Shown here piece by piece: positions 1 through 8,752 of a stretch of 64,000 nt of DNA. Every line of letters begins with the position of its first letter. The stretch's first letter is position 1. The notes beneath the pieces are model-generated. The model was not told the origin of the DNA. It saw only the letters and a list, made by a program, of their open reading frames with translations, and searched no databases. The DNA comes from Paenibacillus endoradicis (GTDB lineage Bacteria > Bacillota > Bacilli > Paenibacillales > Paenibacillaceae): positions 186,001 through 250,000 of the forward strand of contig NZ_JANQBB010000008.1 of the NCBI RefSeq assembly GCF_024721975.1, read 5' to 3'. The position numbers and the translations under genes are program-made.

Positions 1-1392
1 TGTTCCGAATAGAAATGCGAAGAATCGAATCATAACGACAGTGCTACTTATGGACTGATTGACAAGCGTTGCACTAGCAACTACGGTAATAGCAGTAACA
101 ACGATAATAATGGGTGATACAAGACCAGCTCGTATAGCAGCGTCCCCTATAATCAGTCCACCAACTACAGTTAATGTTTGACCAACTGTACTAGGGAGAC
201 GGATTCCTGCCTCACGCAGTAACTCCATCAAAGACATAATGATGACCATCTCTAGACCAGCATCCAAAGGTAATCCATGCCGTGAAGTAGAAATGGTAGC
301 TAGCAATGCGAAAGGTATTTGGTCGGGATGGAATGTTGTAATTGCCACATAGAACGATGGAAGGAAAATAGTCAATAATAAAGCCATTAACCGCAATAGC
401 CGACCGATATTTGAAGATAGTAGTGGGAAATAACTGTCCTCAGGAGACTTCATTAGCAACAGAAAATTAGCAGGAGCTAAAATAGCTGTTGGATTGTTGT
501 CTAATATAAGGGCAAATCTTCCATTAAGCAAACTATCTGCAATAAAATCTGGTCTACCTGAGTAGTCCATTGTCGGAAAAAGAACATACGATTGATCAGA
601 AATAAGCTCTTCCAAGTTACCAGTTGAGACAACTTGTTCGACATGAATCGCTTCTAATTTTGATCGTATATTGTTGATCGTCTCTACATTGGCGATATCA
701 TCCATATACATTAATGCAAGCTTTGTTGAAGTTCTAGTGCCTAAAGTAAAGGTTTCGCAGGCAAGGTGTTGACTACGAATTCTACGACGAATTAGCGCAA
801 CATTTGAACTAATATCTTCAATTAGTCCATCACGAGGTCCTCGTATTGATGGTTCTGAAACAGAATCTTCTGTTGAGCGTTTAGGAATATTAGATATATT
901 AATGGTCCAAATAGCTTGTAGCTCAGGGACGATAAACATAAAATTCCCTTCAAATAATAAAGCTGAAAATTGATTTAGAGTAATAGGCTCATCAGGAAAA
1001 CTGATGGTCGACCAATTCAATAACGTTACATTTTGAATATCAGATATACTTGTGAACTTTGATTTTTCATAGATGAGATTTAACTCCGGATAGATCGTTT
1101 CGCTAAGCATTTTACTATCTATGACAACGTCAGAAAAAACGATAAATACTTGCTTACCATCCTCCTTTTTTTGATAAGAGTTATTATATCCAGAATGAGG
1201 AGAGGAGGACATACTATTACGAAATGGTGAAGAAGTACGATCCATCGGCTGTTTGGTTCCTTTATTATAAGAGCCCATGCTACTTGTTGATTCAGTATTA
1301 CCATATGTTTTGTTCACTATTATGACATCTTCACAAAGCTTAAAGTAATCTTTTAACGCTTCTTCTGTAAGTTCAACTAGTTGATCCTTCAT
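1..1392 (-). CDS. GerA-family spore germination receptor subunit A (partial, C-terminus outside window)
   Basis: The minus-strand frame opens at ATG 1392, with AAAGGAG about nine bases upstream, and runs off the left edge, so 464 codons are visible. After a Ser/Asn-rich N-terminal stretch of about 60 residues comes the soluble GerA domain. This is followed by membrane segments with family-typical stretches (PTMDYSGRPDFIADSLLNGR region, LDNNPTAILAPA, then STSRHGLPLDAGLEM). GerA-type subunits sit in the spore inner membrane and, with a B permease and a C lipoprotein, sense germinants. The start overlaps the 3' end of the upstream GerB-type gene by 20 bp, which indicates one operon. The C subunit would be expected further left. 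Which paralogue (gerA, gerB or gerK type) cannot be told. Confidence 0.93.
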   Translation of the reverse strand, partial: MKDQLVELTEEALKDYFKLCEDVIIVNKTYGNTESTSSMGSYNKGTKQPMDRTSSPFRNSMSSSPHSGYNNSYQKKEDGKQVFIVFSDVVIDSKMLSETIYPELNLIYEKSKFTSISDIQNVTLLNWSTISFPDEPITLNQFSALLFEGNFMFIVPELQAIWTINISNIPKRSTEDSVSEPSIRGPRDGLIEDISSNVALIRRRIRSQHLACETFTLGTRTSTKLALMYMDDIANVETINNIRSKLEAIHVEQVVSTGNLEELISDQSYVLFPTMDYSGRPDFIADSLLNGRFALILDNNPTAILAPANFLLLMKSPEDSYFPLLSSNIGRLLRLMALLLTIFLPSFYVAITTFHPDQIPFALLATISTSRHGLPLDAGLEMVIIMSLMELLREAGIRLPSTVGQTLTVVGGLIIGDAAIRAGLVSPIIIVVTAITVVASATLVNQSISSTVVMIRFFAFLFGT

Positions 1393-2482
1393 TGTTACGT
1401 CGCTCCTTTACACGAATGATATATATAGATGCTCCAATAAGAAGGGTAAATAGCAATACGAATATTAGTAACCCTGGAAAGTAAATATGTTGGAGTAGAC
1501 TCAACATATTATCTTCTGTCCAAGGTAAAAACATGAGGGCAATCATAGCTGCTCCAGCTAAACAAAGAAATAATAATCTATAGTTATTTTTTCTAATTTG
1601 AAACAAGTCAACCATTAGATACATGGAGATGGATATGCGCACAATGGAACCGGATAGCCATTGATAAATAGATAAAAAATCAACATGCTGTAGGAACTCT
1701 CCTAAAGATAATATTTTCCATTGATCAAAGGCTGTATGTCTTTGTTTTGAAGCTTCATCAGGACCAAATTCGGTAATAGCACCTGTTAACGGTCCCAAGA
1801 CCATCATTAACAAAAAGAGTGCGAGTATTACCGTTTGCCACCATTTCATTTTCTGCTTAATATGGTGAGAGTAAAGCATAATAACCCATATTTCCATTAG
1901 TGCAGAGATGATGTACAAGCTTCCGCTAATCGCTGGGATATAACCCTTATCAAAGATCGGGAAAAGCAAATCCCAATCTTTATGTTTCGTATTAGATAAA
2001 GCAACGAAATATCCAAGGAAAATAACGATAGGTAGTAGTAATGATGCAACAATGGCAATCGATTGTAGACCACAGTAGGCAGCTAAAACACAAATAATTG
2101 TTGCTACCAAAGAAACGACGATGAAAGGAGTTTGTACCATATATGTAGTTACTGCCCACATCATAGTATCGAGAAGACTATAAAACCCTGAAAAAAACAA
2201 TATAAAAGCTAATACGAATTTAACTATCCAGCTAGCCATATTGCCCCAATGTTGTTTGGTCCACTCAATATAGGATTGGCCGTTTAATTGTTTGATGAGA
2301 TAGTTATAGATCAAAAACCAGACAATAAAAAATGGAGCTGCAATAATGACTGCGATCCAAGAATCGCGACCAGCTACATTGAGAACTACAGGTATAGACA
2401 TAACATGCGCGACTATACCAGCACTTAAAATAATGATTGAAATAGAGAGCCATATTGTAATGTTTCCCCTCTGCTGATCCAA
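1373..2482 (-). CDS. GerB-family spore germination permease (GerAB/GerKB type)
   Basis: This is a 369-residue, strongly hydrophobic protein with about ten membrane segments, starting TIWLSISIIILSAGIVAHV; it is an APC-superfamily-like germinant permease subunit. TTG 2482 is preferred over the longer frame beginning at 2497, because the TTGGAGG at 2497-2491 is the ribosome binding site, eight bases before TTG 2482. Its stop lies inside the downstream GerA-type gene (20-bp overlap), so the two are translationally coupled. The order B then A differs from the usual A-B-C order of Bacillus gerA operons. Family assignment is firm; the germinant is unknown. Confidence 0.9.
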   Translation of the reverse strand: MDQQRGNITIWLSISIIILSAGIVAHVMSIPVVLNVAGRDSWIAVIIAAPFFIVWFLIYNYLIKQLNGQSYIEWTKQHWGNMASWIVKFVLAFILFFSGFYSLLDTMMWAVTTYMVQTPFIVVSLVATIICVLAAYCGLQSIAIVASLLLPIVIFLGYFVALSNTKHKDWDLLFPIFDKGYIPAISGSLYIISALMEIWVIMLYSHHIKQKMKWWQTVILALFLLMMVLGPLTGAITEFGPDEASKQRHTAFDQWKILSLGEFLQHVDFLSIYQWLSGSIVRISISMYLMVDLFQIRKNNYRLLFLCLAGAAMIALMFLPWTEDNMLSLLQHIYFPGLLIFVLLFTLLIGASIYIIRVKERRNNEGSTS

Positions 2483-2648
2483 GTTACATGCCTCCAATAA
2501 CCAATGATTCCATTATCTTGTCAATAAAGGTTCGTTTTTAGTCAGAAAAACAGTAAAATTGTGGAGACATCCCGAAAAAACTGTGATTAAATAGAAATTA
2601 TGATGAACTATGGAATAATATTTTTTTCGCCAATAGGAGGCATATGTA

Positions 2649-3710
2649 ATGAAGGAGTTTCGTCGATTAAAGTTAGGCATATTAGTTTTGCTAGCTATTA
2701 GTGTAGTCGGTTGTGGTAATGGGTCCGCAGGTACGGAAATAAATGTTCCCCCAACAGTAACGAGTCCAACTGTGGAAGTTACTCCAACACCCACATTATC
2801 TGCACCAGCCTTTAAAGCTGCATTTACTGGTATGGGGTTAGAAGAAGCAGCAAAAAGTGCTCCAATTGTAGTACTAATTAACAATCTTGCACCTGCTAGA
2901 CCACAAAGCGGTCTAAGTCAGGCAGATGTTATATGGGAAGTGCTTGCTGAAGGTGGTATTACAAGATTAGTAGCATTATTCCAAAGTACTGTAGAGAATG
3001 AATTTAATATAGGCCCTGTGCGAAGTAACCGTCCATACTTTATTGATCTCGCGGGTAGTTATGGTGCGATTATCGCACACGCTGGTGCAAGCAATGATGC
3101 TTATGCCATTTTACAAAGACAAAAAAAGTCTTACTTAGACGAAATTTCGAATGCTGGTTCTTACTTTTGGAGAAGTAAGGATCGTAAAGCGCCTCATAAT
3201 TTATATACGAATCTAAAGAAACTTAGAGAAGGAGCTAACAAAAAATCATATCAAACGGAACTTTACGTAACAGGATATAAATTTGATGAACAAGACACGG
3301 AGCCACAAGTTGGAGCAATTAAACAAATAGAAGTGAATTTCCAATTGAAAGGTTATCGAGTAGGTTATCAATATGATGATATTAAAGGTACATATTTACG
3401 TAGTATTAATGATGAACCTCATATTGATAAAAATAATGACGAGCAAATATCTACAACAAACCTAATTTTTATTCAGGCTGAGCATAAAGTGCTTGATAAT
3501 GAAGGAAGACTTTCAGTTGATTTAGATAGTGGTGGCGATGCTCTTATTATTAATCATGGTAATACAATAGAAGGAAATTGGATTAGAGCAGAAGATGGCA
3601 TGATCCGATTTCTTCAAAATGGTATGGAGATTAGTCTAGCTAAAGGGAAAAGCATTATCCATATACTACCAAAAGATAAACCAATTACTGAACACGTTAT
3701 ATGGGAATAG
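2649..3710 (+). CDS. yerB: YerB-like DUF3048 lipoprotein
   Basis: The gene encodes 353 residues with an N-terminal lipoprotein signal ending VVGC (Cys22), a short Thr/Pro-rich linker, and the DUF3048 core. The core is recognisable by VLINNLAPARPQSGLSQADV and by the stretch around residues 125-150 reading GPVRSNRPYFIDLAGSYGA followed by HAGAS. AGGAGG lies eight bases before the ATG. This matches Bacillus YerB, a membrane-anchored extracytoplasmic protein whose biochemical role is not established. It is divergent from the germination genes; the 166-bp intergenic stretch presumably holds both promoters, but I could not assign them. Confidence 0.88.
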   Translation: MKEFRRLKLGILVLLAISVVGCGNGSAGTEINVPPTVTSPTVEVTPTPTLSAPAFKAAFTGMGLEEAAKSAPIVVLINNLAPARPQSGLSQADVIWEVLAEGGITRLVALFQSTVENEFNIGPVRSNRPYFIDLAGSYGAIIAHAGASNDAYAILQRQKKSYLDEISNAGSYFWRSKDRKAPHNLYTNLKKLREGANKKSYQTELYVTGYKFDEQDTEPQVGAIKQIEVNFQLKGYRVGYQYDDIKGTYLRSINDEPHIDKNNDEQISTTNLIFIQAEHKVLDNEGRLSVDLDSGGDALIINHGNTIEGNWIRAEDGMIRFLQNGMEISLAKGKSIIHILPKDKPITEHVIWE

Positions 3711-3770
3711 TAGCGGTATGTTGACATTATCGACAAATTTCGATAAAAAACATGAAAAAAAATATTAATT

Positions 3771-3813
3771 TTTCATGAATGTTTACATTCCGTTAACAAT
3801 TCTAGGTTACACT
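3771..3813 (+). promoter_or_regulatory. Possible PhoP box and -10 upstream of the phosphate-uptake genes
   Basis: Three TT-rich hexamers lie at exact 11-bp steps: TTTCAT (3771), TTTACA (3782) and TTAACA (3793). A -10-like TACACT follows at 3808-3813. Tandem TT(A/T/C)ACA hexamers with 11-bp phasing are the Bacillus PhoP-box pattern, and the genes downstream encode phosphate uptake. The first repeat is a weak match and no binding data exist, so this is a candidate only. Confidence 0.4.
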
Positions 3814-3876
3814 ATTTCATGGCAGGCAAATGAAATTGTTGTATGCTACTATCTTATAGCTGATAAGGGGATTGAC

Positions 3877-4494
3877 ATGTTTAAGAAACCGAAAAAAGAT
3901 ATTTTCTTCAGAACCTTTGAAGAAATGGCGGATACAATTGTTGAGGCAGCAGAATATTTCGCGAAGGGCGTTACTGATCTTTCAGACGTAGAAACATTCG
4001 TGAAGCGTATGAAAGATTATGAAGGCCAATGCGATCAATACACACATACGATTCTAAGTGAACTTAATAAAGTGTTTATGACACCAATTGAGCGCGAAGA
4101 TATTATGGCTTTGACAACTTCCCTGGATGATGTAATGGATGGACTTGAAGCGACAAGTACTCGTTTCTTAATGTATCATATTAAAGAAAAAGATGATCAC
4201 ATAACAGCATTTGCAGATATCCTTGTTCGCTCTGCACATCAAATCAAAAGTGCTATTAATTTACTTACTGTTAAGAAGCTTCTTCCGATTCGTGAACATA
4301 ATATTGCAATACATGGTCTTGAAAATGAAGGTGACGATTTGCTTCGTATAAGTGTAACTCAATTATTTGCAAATGTTACTGACCCTATCGAGCTAATTAA
4401 GCGTAAGGAAGTCTATGAGCGTCTTGAACAAACAACTGACTGCTGTGAAGATGTAGCAAATACACTTGAAACTATCGTGATGCGTAACAGCTAA
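3877..4494 (+). CDS. DUF47/PhoU-like regulator of PiT phosphate transport
   Basis: The 205-residue protein is all-helical with PhoU/DUF47 features: an N-terminal FRTFEEMADTIVEAAEYF, a middle LTTSLDDVMDGLEATS, and a C-terminal RLEQTTDCCEDVANTLETIV. A longer frame reaches back to 3775, but ATG 3877 is chosen because AAGGGG lies six bases upstream and homology-like sequence begins there; the first 34 codons of the long frame overlap the promoter region. DUF47 proteins are encoded next to PiT permeases and are thought to modulate them. Here the permease gene starts 23 bp downstream. Confidence 0.9.
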   Translation: MFKKPKKDIFFRTFEEMADTIVEAAEYFAKGVTDLSDVETFVKRMKDYEGQCDQYTHTILSELNKVFMTPIEREDIMALTTSLDDVMDGLEATSTRFLMYHIKEKDDHITAFADILVRSAHQIKSAINLLTVKKLLPIREHNIAIHGLENEGDDLLRISVTQLFANVTDPIELIKRKEVYERLEQTTDCCEDVANTLETIVMRNS

Positions 4495-4517
4495 GCGGGA
4501 GAGCAGAGGTCAGATAG

Positions 4518-5522
4518 ATGGAAATAGAATTATATGTATTGTTTATTGTTGTTTTCCTGGCGTTAGCATTTGATTTTATTAATGGGTTCCATGATACGGC
4601 GAATGCGATAGCAACCTCTATATCTACTCGTGCCATTAAGCCGCGTGTTGCAATTCTAATGGCAGCATCTATGAACTTTATTGGTGCGATGGTTTTTACA
4701 GGAGTTGCAAAAACGATTGGTGGTAGTGTTGCCGATCCAACAAAACTAGAATTTGGTGTTGAAATCGTTATTTGTGCGCTAATTGGTGCAATTATTTGGA
4801 ACTTAGTAACATGGTGGTTTGGAATTCCTTCCTCATCTTCTCATGCTCTTATCGGGGCGCTAGCAGGGGCAGTAATTGCTGGTGCTGGTTTCGATAGTCT
4901 GAATATGTCAGGCGTACTAGACATTTTTAAAGCATTAATATTTTCACCACTTATTGCATTTACAATTGGTTTCATCATAATGTTTATATTGAAAAGGATT
5001 TTTGCAAGATCTAATCCACATTCCATTAATAAAGGGTTTCGTTCGGCGCAAGTTGTTACAGCGATGTTCCAATCCTTTGCACATGGTACAAATGATGCAC
5101 AAAAAGCAATGGGGATTATCGTATTTGCCCTTGTTGCTGCTGGTGTTCAAGATACTGCGGATTTCGTACCTTTATGGGTTAAAATTTCGGCGGCTACTGC
5201 GATGGCATTAGGAACTTCTGTAGGTGGCTGGAAAATTATTAAAACAATGGGCACGAAAATTTTCAAAATCGAACCTATTAATGGGTTCGCGGCGGATATG
5301 GGATCGGCATTGGTTATTATTACGGCAACCTTCTTACATCTTCCTGTAAGTACAACGCATGTTATTACATCGTCACTTCTTGGTGTTGGTAGTGCGAAGC
5401 GTGTTTCGGGAGTGAAATGGGGCGTAGCTGGTAAAATCGTTATTGCCTGGTTTATTACAATTCCGATTACAGCGGGATTGTCTATGGTTATTTTCTGGAT
5501 ATATAAATTCTTGTTCATGTAG
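4518..5522 (+). CDS. pit: PiT-family inorganic phosphate transporter
   Basis: A 334-residue integral membrane protein with the duplicated PiT signature: FDFINGFHDTANAIATS near the N-terminus and FQSFAHGTNDAQKAMG in the middle, with LPVSTTHVITSSLLG near the end. The family performs low-affinity proton- or cation-coupled phosphate (or metal-phosphate) uptake at the cell membrane. It lies 23 bp after the DUF47 gene and is followed by a strong terminator, so the two form a bicistronic operon. Length and motifs are complete. Confidence 0.95.
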   Translation: MEIELYVLFIVVFLALAFDFINGFHDTANAIATSISTRAIKPRVAILMAASMNFIGAMVFTGVAKTIGGSVADPTKLEFGVEIVICALIGAIIWNLVTWWFGIPSSSSHALIGALAGAVIAGAGFDSLNMSGVLDIFKALIFSPLIAFTIGFIIMFILKRIFARSNPHSINKGFRSAQVVTAMFQSFAHGTNDAQKAMGIIVFALVAAGVQDTADFVPLWVKISAATAMALGTSVGGWKIIKTMGTKIFKIEPINGFAADMGSALVIITATFLHLPVSTTHVITSSLLGVGSAKRVSGVKWGVAGKIVIAWFITIPITAGLSMVIFWIYKFLFM

Positions 5523-5541
5523 AAATAATAGGTTGTACGAT

Positions 5542-5591
5542 AAAAAGTATCACTTCAATCAGAAAAAATCTGATTAAAGTGATACTTTTTT
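5542..5591. terminator. Bidirectional intrinsic terminator after pit
   Basis: A 20-bp near-perfect inverted repeat (AAAAAGTATCACTT arm, one bulged C) is flanked by A-runs and T-runs on both sides. It sits between the convergent pit gene and the minus-strand gene ending at 5614, and can serve both. Confidence 0.9.
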
Positions 5592-5613
5592 CATTGCAGA
5601 AATTCTTTGAACC

Positions 5614-6201
5614 TTAACGATTACCACCCTGTCGCTTCATTAACGGAGTGGATTTTCTGTTTGATGGTGTAGAGGAAGTTCTTCTGTTGCTATTTGTCGT
5701 TCTATTTCGTTTTGTTCGATTAGATGTGGAACGACGACGTGCAGGAGTGGTAGTTGTTTCGGCAGCAGCGTTTTTAGCTCCTTTTCCCATCGTACCTGCA
5801 AAGACTTTAACCATTGGAGCAATTTGACCGACAGTACTAACAACCTTTTGTACAGTAGTAACAGTTGACAGAATACCATCAAGTCCACCAAAACGATCTA
5901 CTAAACCTTTCAATTCGTCAACATTGGCATATTTCGTCAAGCTCGCTAAGCTGAATCCACTACTATTAGGTTTTGGAGGAGTTGTAGCTACATCTGTTGT
6001 AGTTGCTGCTGGTAGAGTAGCTTGCGAAGTTGACGTAGCATTTTGAATATTCGAAGTTGTTGAATATCCACTATGTTGACTCGGAATCACGGTGTAGCCA
6101 TGTGAATGACCGAATTGTTGAGGTTGAAAGGTTGAAGCATGAATTGTCCGAGTTGGGTTTCTACGATATGCATAATTCTGACCATGAGGGGAAGCGTTCA
6201 C
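5614..6201 (-). CDS. Unrecognised protein with Arg/Thr/Ser-rich tail
   Basis: A 195-residue protein from GTG 6201. Three parts are visible: a His/Gln/Ser/Thr-rich N-terminus (about 1-80); a short conserved-looking helical core (about residues 88-140: LKGLVDRFGGLDGILSTV, then VSTVGQIAPMVKVFAG); and a strongly basic tail rich in Arg, Ser, Thr and Asn. The layout recalls small spore-associated proteins of the VrrA/YqfQ kind, but I do not assign it. It has no signal peptide or membrane segment. The ribosome binding site is weak (AAAAGG about 12 bases upstream). It is convergent with pit and shares its terminator. Confidence 0.7.
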   Translation of the reverse strand: MNASPHGQNYAYRRNPTRTIHASTFQPQQFGHSHGYTVIPSQHSGYSTTSNIQNATSTSQATLPAATTTDVATTPPKPNSSGFSLASLTKYANVDELKGLVDRFGGLDGILSTVTTVQKVVSTVGQIAPMVKVFAGTMGKGAKNAAAETTTTPARRRSTSNRTKRNRTTNSNRRTSSTPSNRKSTPLMKRQGGNR

Positions 6202-6245
6202 TTTGAATCACAACCTTTTTTATTATGATTCATACAGTATATGGT

Positions 6246-6281
6246 CTAGGCATTTATATGGATTGGACATATGCCTAGATT
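6246..6281. other. Hairpin without T-tract between the unknown gene and yerC
   Basis: TCTAGGCAT pairs with ATGCCTAGA, with further inner pairing ATATG/CATAT. It lies upstream of both divergent genes, so it is not a classical terminator. Function unknown. Confidence 0.4.
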
Positions 6282-6348
6282 GTTGGTGAATATTTGGGTA
6301 TTTGACGGGGAAAGGCTTCTATTCTTTAACGCGTGAATACGGTACTGT

Positions 6349-6377
6349 TTGAACTATTAGAACAAACAAGCTACAAT
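6349..6377 (+). promoter_or_regulatory. SigmaA-type promoter for yerC
   Basis: TTGAAC at 6349-6354 and TACAAT at 6372-6377 are separated by exactly 17 bp, about 90 bp upstream of the yerC start. Confidence 0.7.
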
Positions 6378-6404
6378 AGTAGAAATAGACTGTAATTCTA
6401 TGCT

Positions 6405-6440
6405 TTCGATATATGTATATTCTCTGAGTTGTATATCGAA
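6405..6440. promoter_or_regulatory. Inverted repeat in the yerC leader
   Basis: TTCGATATA (6405-6413) and TATATCGAA (6432-6440) are perfect 9-bp arms spaced by 18 bp. They lie between the predicted promoter and the yerC ribosome binding site. The site could be an autoregulatory operator for the TrpR-like product or a leader hairpin; the sequence alone does not decide. Confidence 0.35.
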
Positions 6441-6468
6441 CAGTATTGAAAAATAAGGAGAGATCCAT

Positions 6469-6759
6469 TTGCAATTAAAAAAATTGAACGATAAATCAAT
6501 AGATCAATTATTTGAAGCGATTCTAACATTGAAAGATGTAGAAGAATGCTATATTTTCTTCGAGGATCTTTGTACAGTGAATGAAATTCAATCGTTATCT
6601 CAACGACTAGAAGTAGCTCGTATGCTTGGTAATGGAAATACATATAACCAGATTGAGTCTGAGACTGGTGCCAGTACGGCAACCATTTCTCGAGTTAAGC
6701 GTTGCTTAAACTATGGTAACGATGGTTATAAATTAGCACTAGATCGTTTAGAGAAATAG
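6469..6759 (+). CDS. yerC: TrpR-like protein YerC/YecD
   Basis: A 96-residue protein of the YerC/YecD family, a TrpR-superfamily helix-turn-helix protein. The recognisable parts are FFEDLCTVNEIQSLSQRLEVA followed by the HTH segment NQIESETGASTATISRVKRCL. The start is TTG 6469 with AAGGAGA eight to twelve bases upstream. Targets of the family are unknown; it lacks an obvious effector domain. It is followed after 10 bp by the chelatase gene, so the two are probably cotranscribed. Confidence 0.9.
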   Translation: MQLKKLNDKSIDQLFEAILTLKDVEECYIFFEDLCTVNEIQSLSQRLEVARMLGNGNTYNQIESETGASTATISRVKRCLNYGNDGYKLALDRLEK

Positions 6760-6769
6760 GTGAATACCT

Positions 6770-7606
6770 ATGAAACAGGGCATTTTAGTTATAAGTCATG
6801 GTTCGCGTGAAGCGTCTTGGGTAAAGCAAGTGGAAGAACTCGTTAGTGAGGCAACAGTGCTATTCAAGCAGTATCAGATAAGTGAAGACCATAGCATGAC
6901 AAATATGCAACAACATGTAGAGGCAGGCAATGAAAGTGCGTCTATTCCAATATATGCATCTTATTTAGAATTGGTAGAAGGAAAGCTTATACAAGATGGG
7001 ATAACTGCATTAGAACAAGAAGGTGTTACGCATATACATGTAATGCCTTTATTTGTTTCATATGGTAGTTCACATATAGATGAAATTAAGCAAGCTTTTG
7101 GCTTTGAACCAGTGTCAGATTTTATCGGAGATTTGGAGCCTTTTATAGTACAAGCATATGTACAGTTTCATGAACCAATCGTCGATGATCCAGAAGTCAT
7201 CACTATATTGCAGCAACATTTGCAAAGTATGAGTCATGATTCAAGTCATGAGGGAGTATTACTATTAGGACATGGTAGTAGCTATGAATACTTCTATCGG
7301 CTTTGGGATACTGGTATGAAGAAACTAATGGATCAACTTAGCATGGAATTTGAGTTTGCAACAATAGACTATGCACCATTATTGCCAGAGCAGTCCAGAG
7401 CGCATTTAGAACAAATGCTGGCTATGCCTCAAGTGAAATCAGTCATTGTATTACCTATTTTTATTAGTCCTGGATATTTCACACGAACCATGATTCCTTC
7501 ACGTCTATCTGGGCTAGACTATGTATATACAGGTGAAACACTATTGCCACATCCAGAGATGGCAAAATTATTATGTAGAAGGTTTATTAGCATGTGTAAC
7601 GTGTGA
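6770..7606 (+). CDS. CbiX/SirB-type sirohydrochlorin chelatase
   Basis: The protein has 278 residues with two CbiX repeats. The first half opens GILVISHGSRE (His10) and the second contains GVLLLGHGSSYEYF and VIVLPIFISPGYFTRTMIP. CbiX/SirB enzymes insert cobalt or iron into sirohydrochlorin in the cytoplasm during corrinoid or siroheme synthesis, and the short-repeat histidines bind the metal. No other tetrapyrrole genes are near, so the metal and pathway cannot be inferred. The gene lies between yerC and the lipid kinase, 14 bp from the latter's start. Confidence 0.82.
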   Translation: MKQGILVISHGSREASWVKQVEELVSEATVLFKQYQISEDHSMTNMQQHVEAGNESASIPIYASYLELVEGKLIQDGITALEQEGVTHIHVMPLFVSYGSSHIDEIKQAFGFEPVSDFIGDLEPFIVQAYVQFHEPIVDDPEVITILQQHLQSMSHDSSHEGVLLLGHGSSYEYFYRLWDTGMKKLMDQLSMEFEFATIDYAPLLPEQSRAHLEQMLAMPQVKSVIVLPIFISPGYFTRTMIPSRLSGLDYVYTGETLLPHPEMAKLLCRRFISMCNV

Positions 7607-7620
7607 GGAGTGAAGTTGCG

Positions 7621-8532
7621 ATGAAGAGAGCGAGATTAATCTACAATCCTACATCTGGACGAGAAGAGATGCGTCGCAGATTACCAGATATCTTACAAAA
7701 ACTCGATGAAGGTGGTATCGAGGTTACTTGTCATGCAACGACAGGTGAAGGCGATGCGACATTAGAAGTAGAGCGTTTATTAGAGCGTGGTGGTTATGAT
7801 CTCATCATTGCAGCTGGTGGCGATGGTACGCTATATGAAGTCATAAATGGATTAGCGGGTAAGGTTAATCGATTGCCGCTTGGAATAGTGCCTGTTGGTA
7901 CAACGAATGACTTTGCTCGCGCAATGGGTATACCGAAGCATTGGGAATATGCATGTGAGCTTATTATTAATCAATACTCTGTTCCTATTGATGTAGGTAA
8001 AGCGAATGAACGCTATTTTATTAATATAGCAGGTGGAGGTTTCTTAACCGAGCTTTCCTATGATGTACCGATTAAGCTGAAAACGATGATTGGACAGTTA
8101 GCGTATTATTTGAAGGGCATGGAGAAGATGGTACATCTGCGTCCGACAGAGCTAACTTTTGAAGCTGAAGATGTAGGTACATTCACTGGCGAATTCATGC
8201 TGTTCCTAATATGTAATAGTAATTCAGTTGGTGGATTTGAGCGATTAGCACCTGATTCTAAGCTAGATGATGGTTTATTCGATGTATTGCTCATTCGTAA
8301 ATGTAATCTAGCAGAGTTTATTCGCTTAGTATCACTAGCATTGCGTGGTGAGCATTTTGGCGATCCACATGTTGAGCATTTTCGGACAAACCGCCTAACA
8401 GTTACATCACCAGATAAGGTACAATTGAACTTAGATGGGGAATACGGCGGAACATTGCCAGGAACATTTGAAATATTGCCGTCTCATATTGAGATTTTCA
8501 AGGATGAGACTGGGGTATCGACATATAGTTAA
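7621..8532 (+). CDS. dgkB: Diacylglycerol (lipid) kinase, DgkB/YerQ family
   Basis: A 303-residue protein with the diacylglycerol-kinase catalytic fold: RLIYNPTSGRE at the start, the nucleotide-binding AAGGDGTLYEVINGLA around residue 63, and PVGTTNDFARAMGIP. In Firmicutes DgkB phosphorylates diacylglycerol released by lipoteichoic acid synthesis at the membrane. A longer frame starts at GTG 7603, but GAGGAGTG just before ATG 7621 and the family's usual N-terminus support 7621. In Bacillus dgkB (yerQ) also directly precedes the RlmCD gene (yefA), so the order here is conserved. Confidence 0.93.
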   Translation: MKRARLIYNPTSGREEMRRRLPDILQKLDEGGIEVTCHATTGEGDATLEVERLLERGGYDLIIAAGGDGTLYEVINGLAGKVNRLPLGIVPVGTTNDFARAMGIPKHWEYACELIINQYSVPIDVGKANERYFINIAGGGFLTELSYDVPIKLKTMIGQLAYYLKGMEKMVHLRPTELTFEAEDVGTFTGEFMLFLICNSNSVGGFERLAPDSKLDDGLFDVLLIRKCNLAEFIRLVSLALRGEHFGDPHVEHFRTNRLTVTSPDKVQLNLDGEYGGTLPGTFEILPSHIEIFKDETGVSTYS

Positions 8533-8718
8533 GAGGTAGTTCAAAAAGTGGACTTTGATGATGACTGGCTAACGTAGCAAAGTCGGCGTCGAATATGAAA
8601 GCCCGCATTTTGAAGCTACATTGAAAGAGGAAGTTCCAAAAGTAGACTTTGATAATGAAATGCTGCATTGTAAGAAAAAGTTCAAATAGCAGAATTTGAG
8701 AACGAAGTGCTACAGGTA
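8531..8718 (+). repeat. Degenerate ~47-bp tandem repeat between dgkB and rlmD
   Basis: Units begin AAGAGGTAGTTCAAAAAGTG (8531), AAGAGGAAGTTCCAAAAGTA (8625) and AAGAAAAAGTTCAAATAGCA (8672). The last step is 47 bp and the first 94 bp, with a weaker unit in between. The units share GTTC(A/C)AAAAG(T) and a TTTGAnnATGA segment. The block fills most of the 220-bp gap and carries no reading frame. Confidence 0.6.
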
Positions 8719-8752
8719 GTGTAAAAGGTAGTCATAATTAGAGCGGAGCGTA

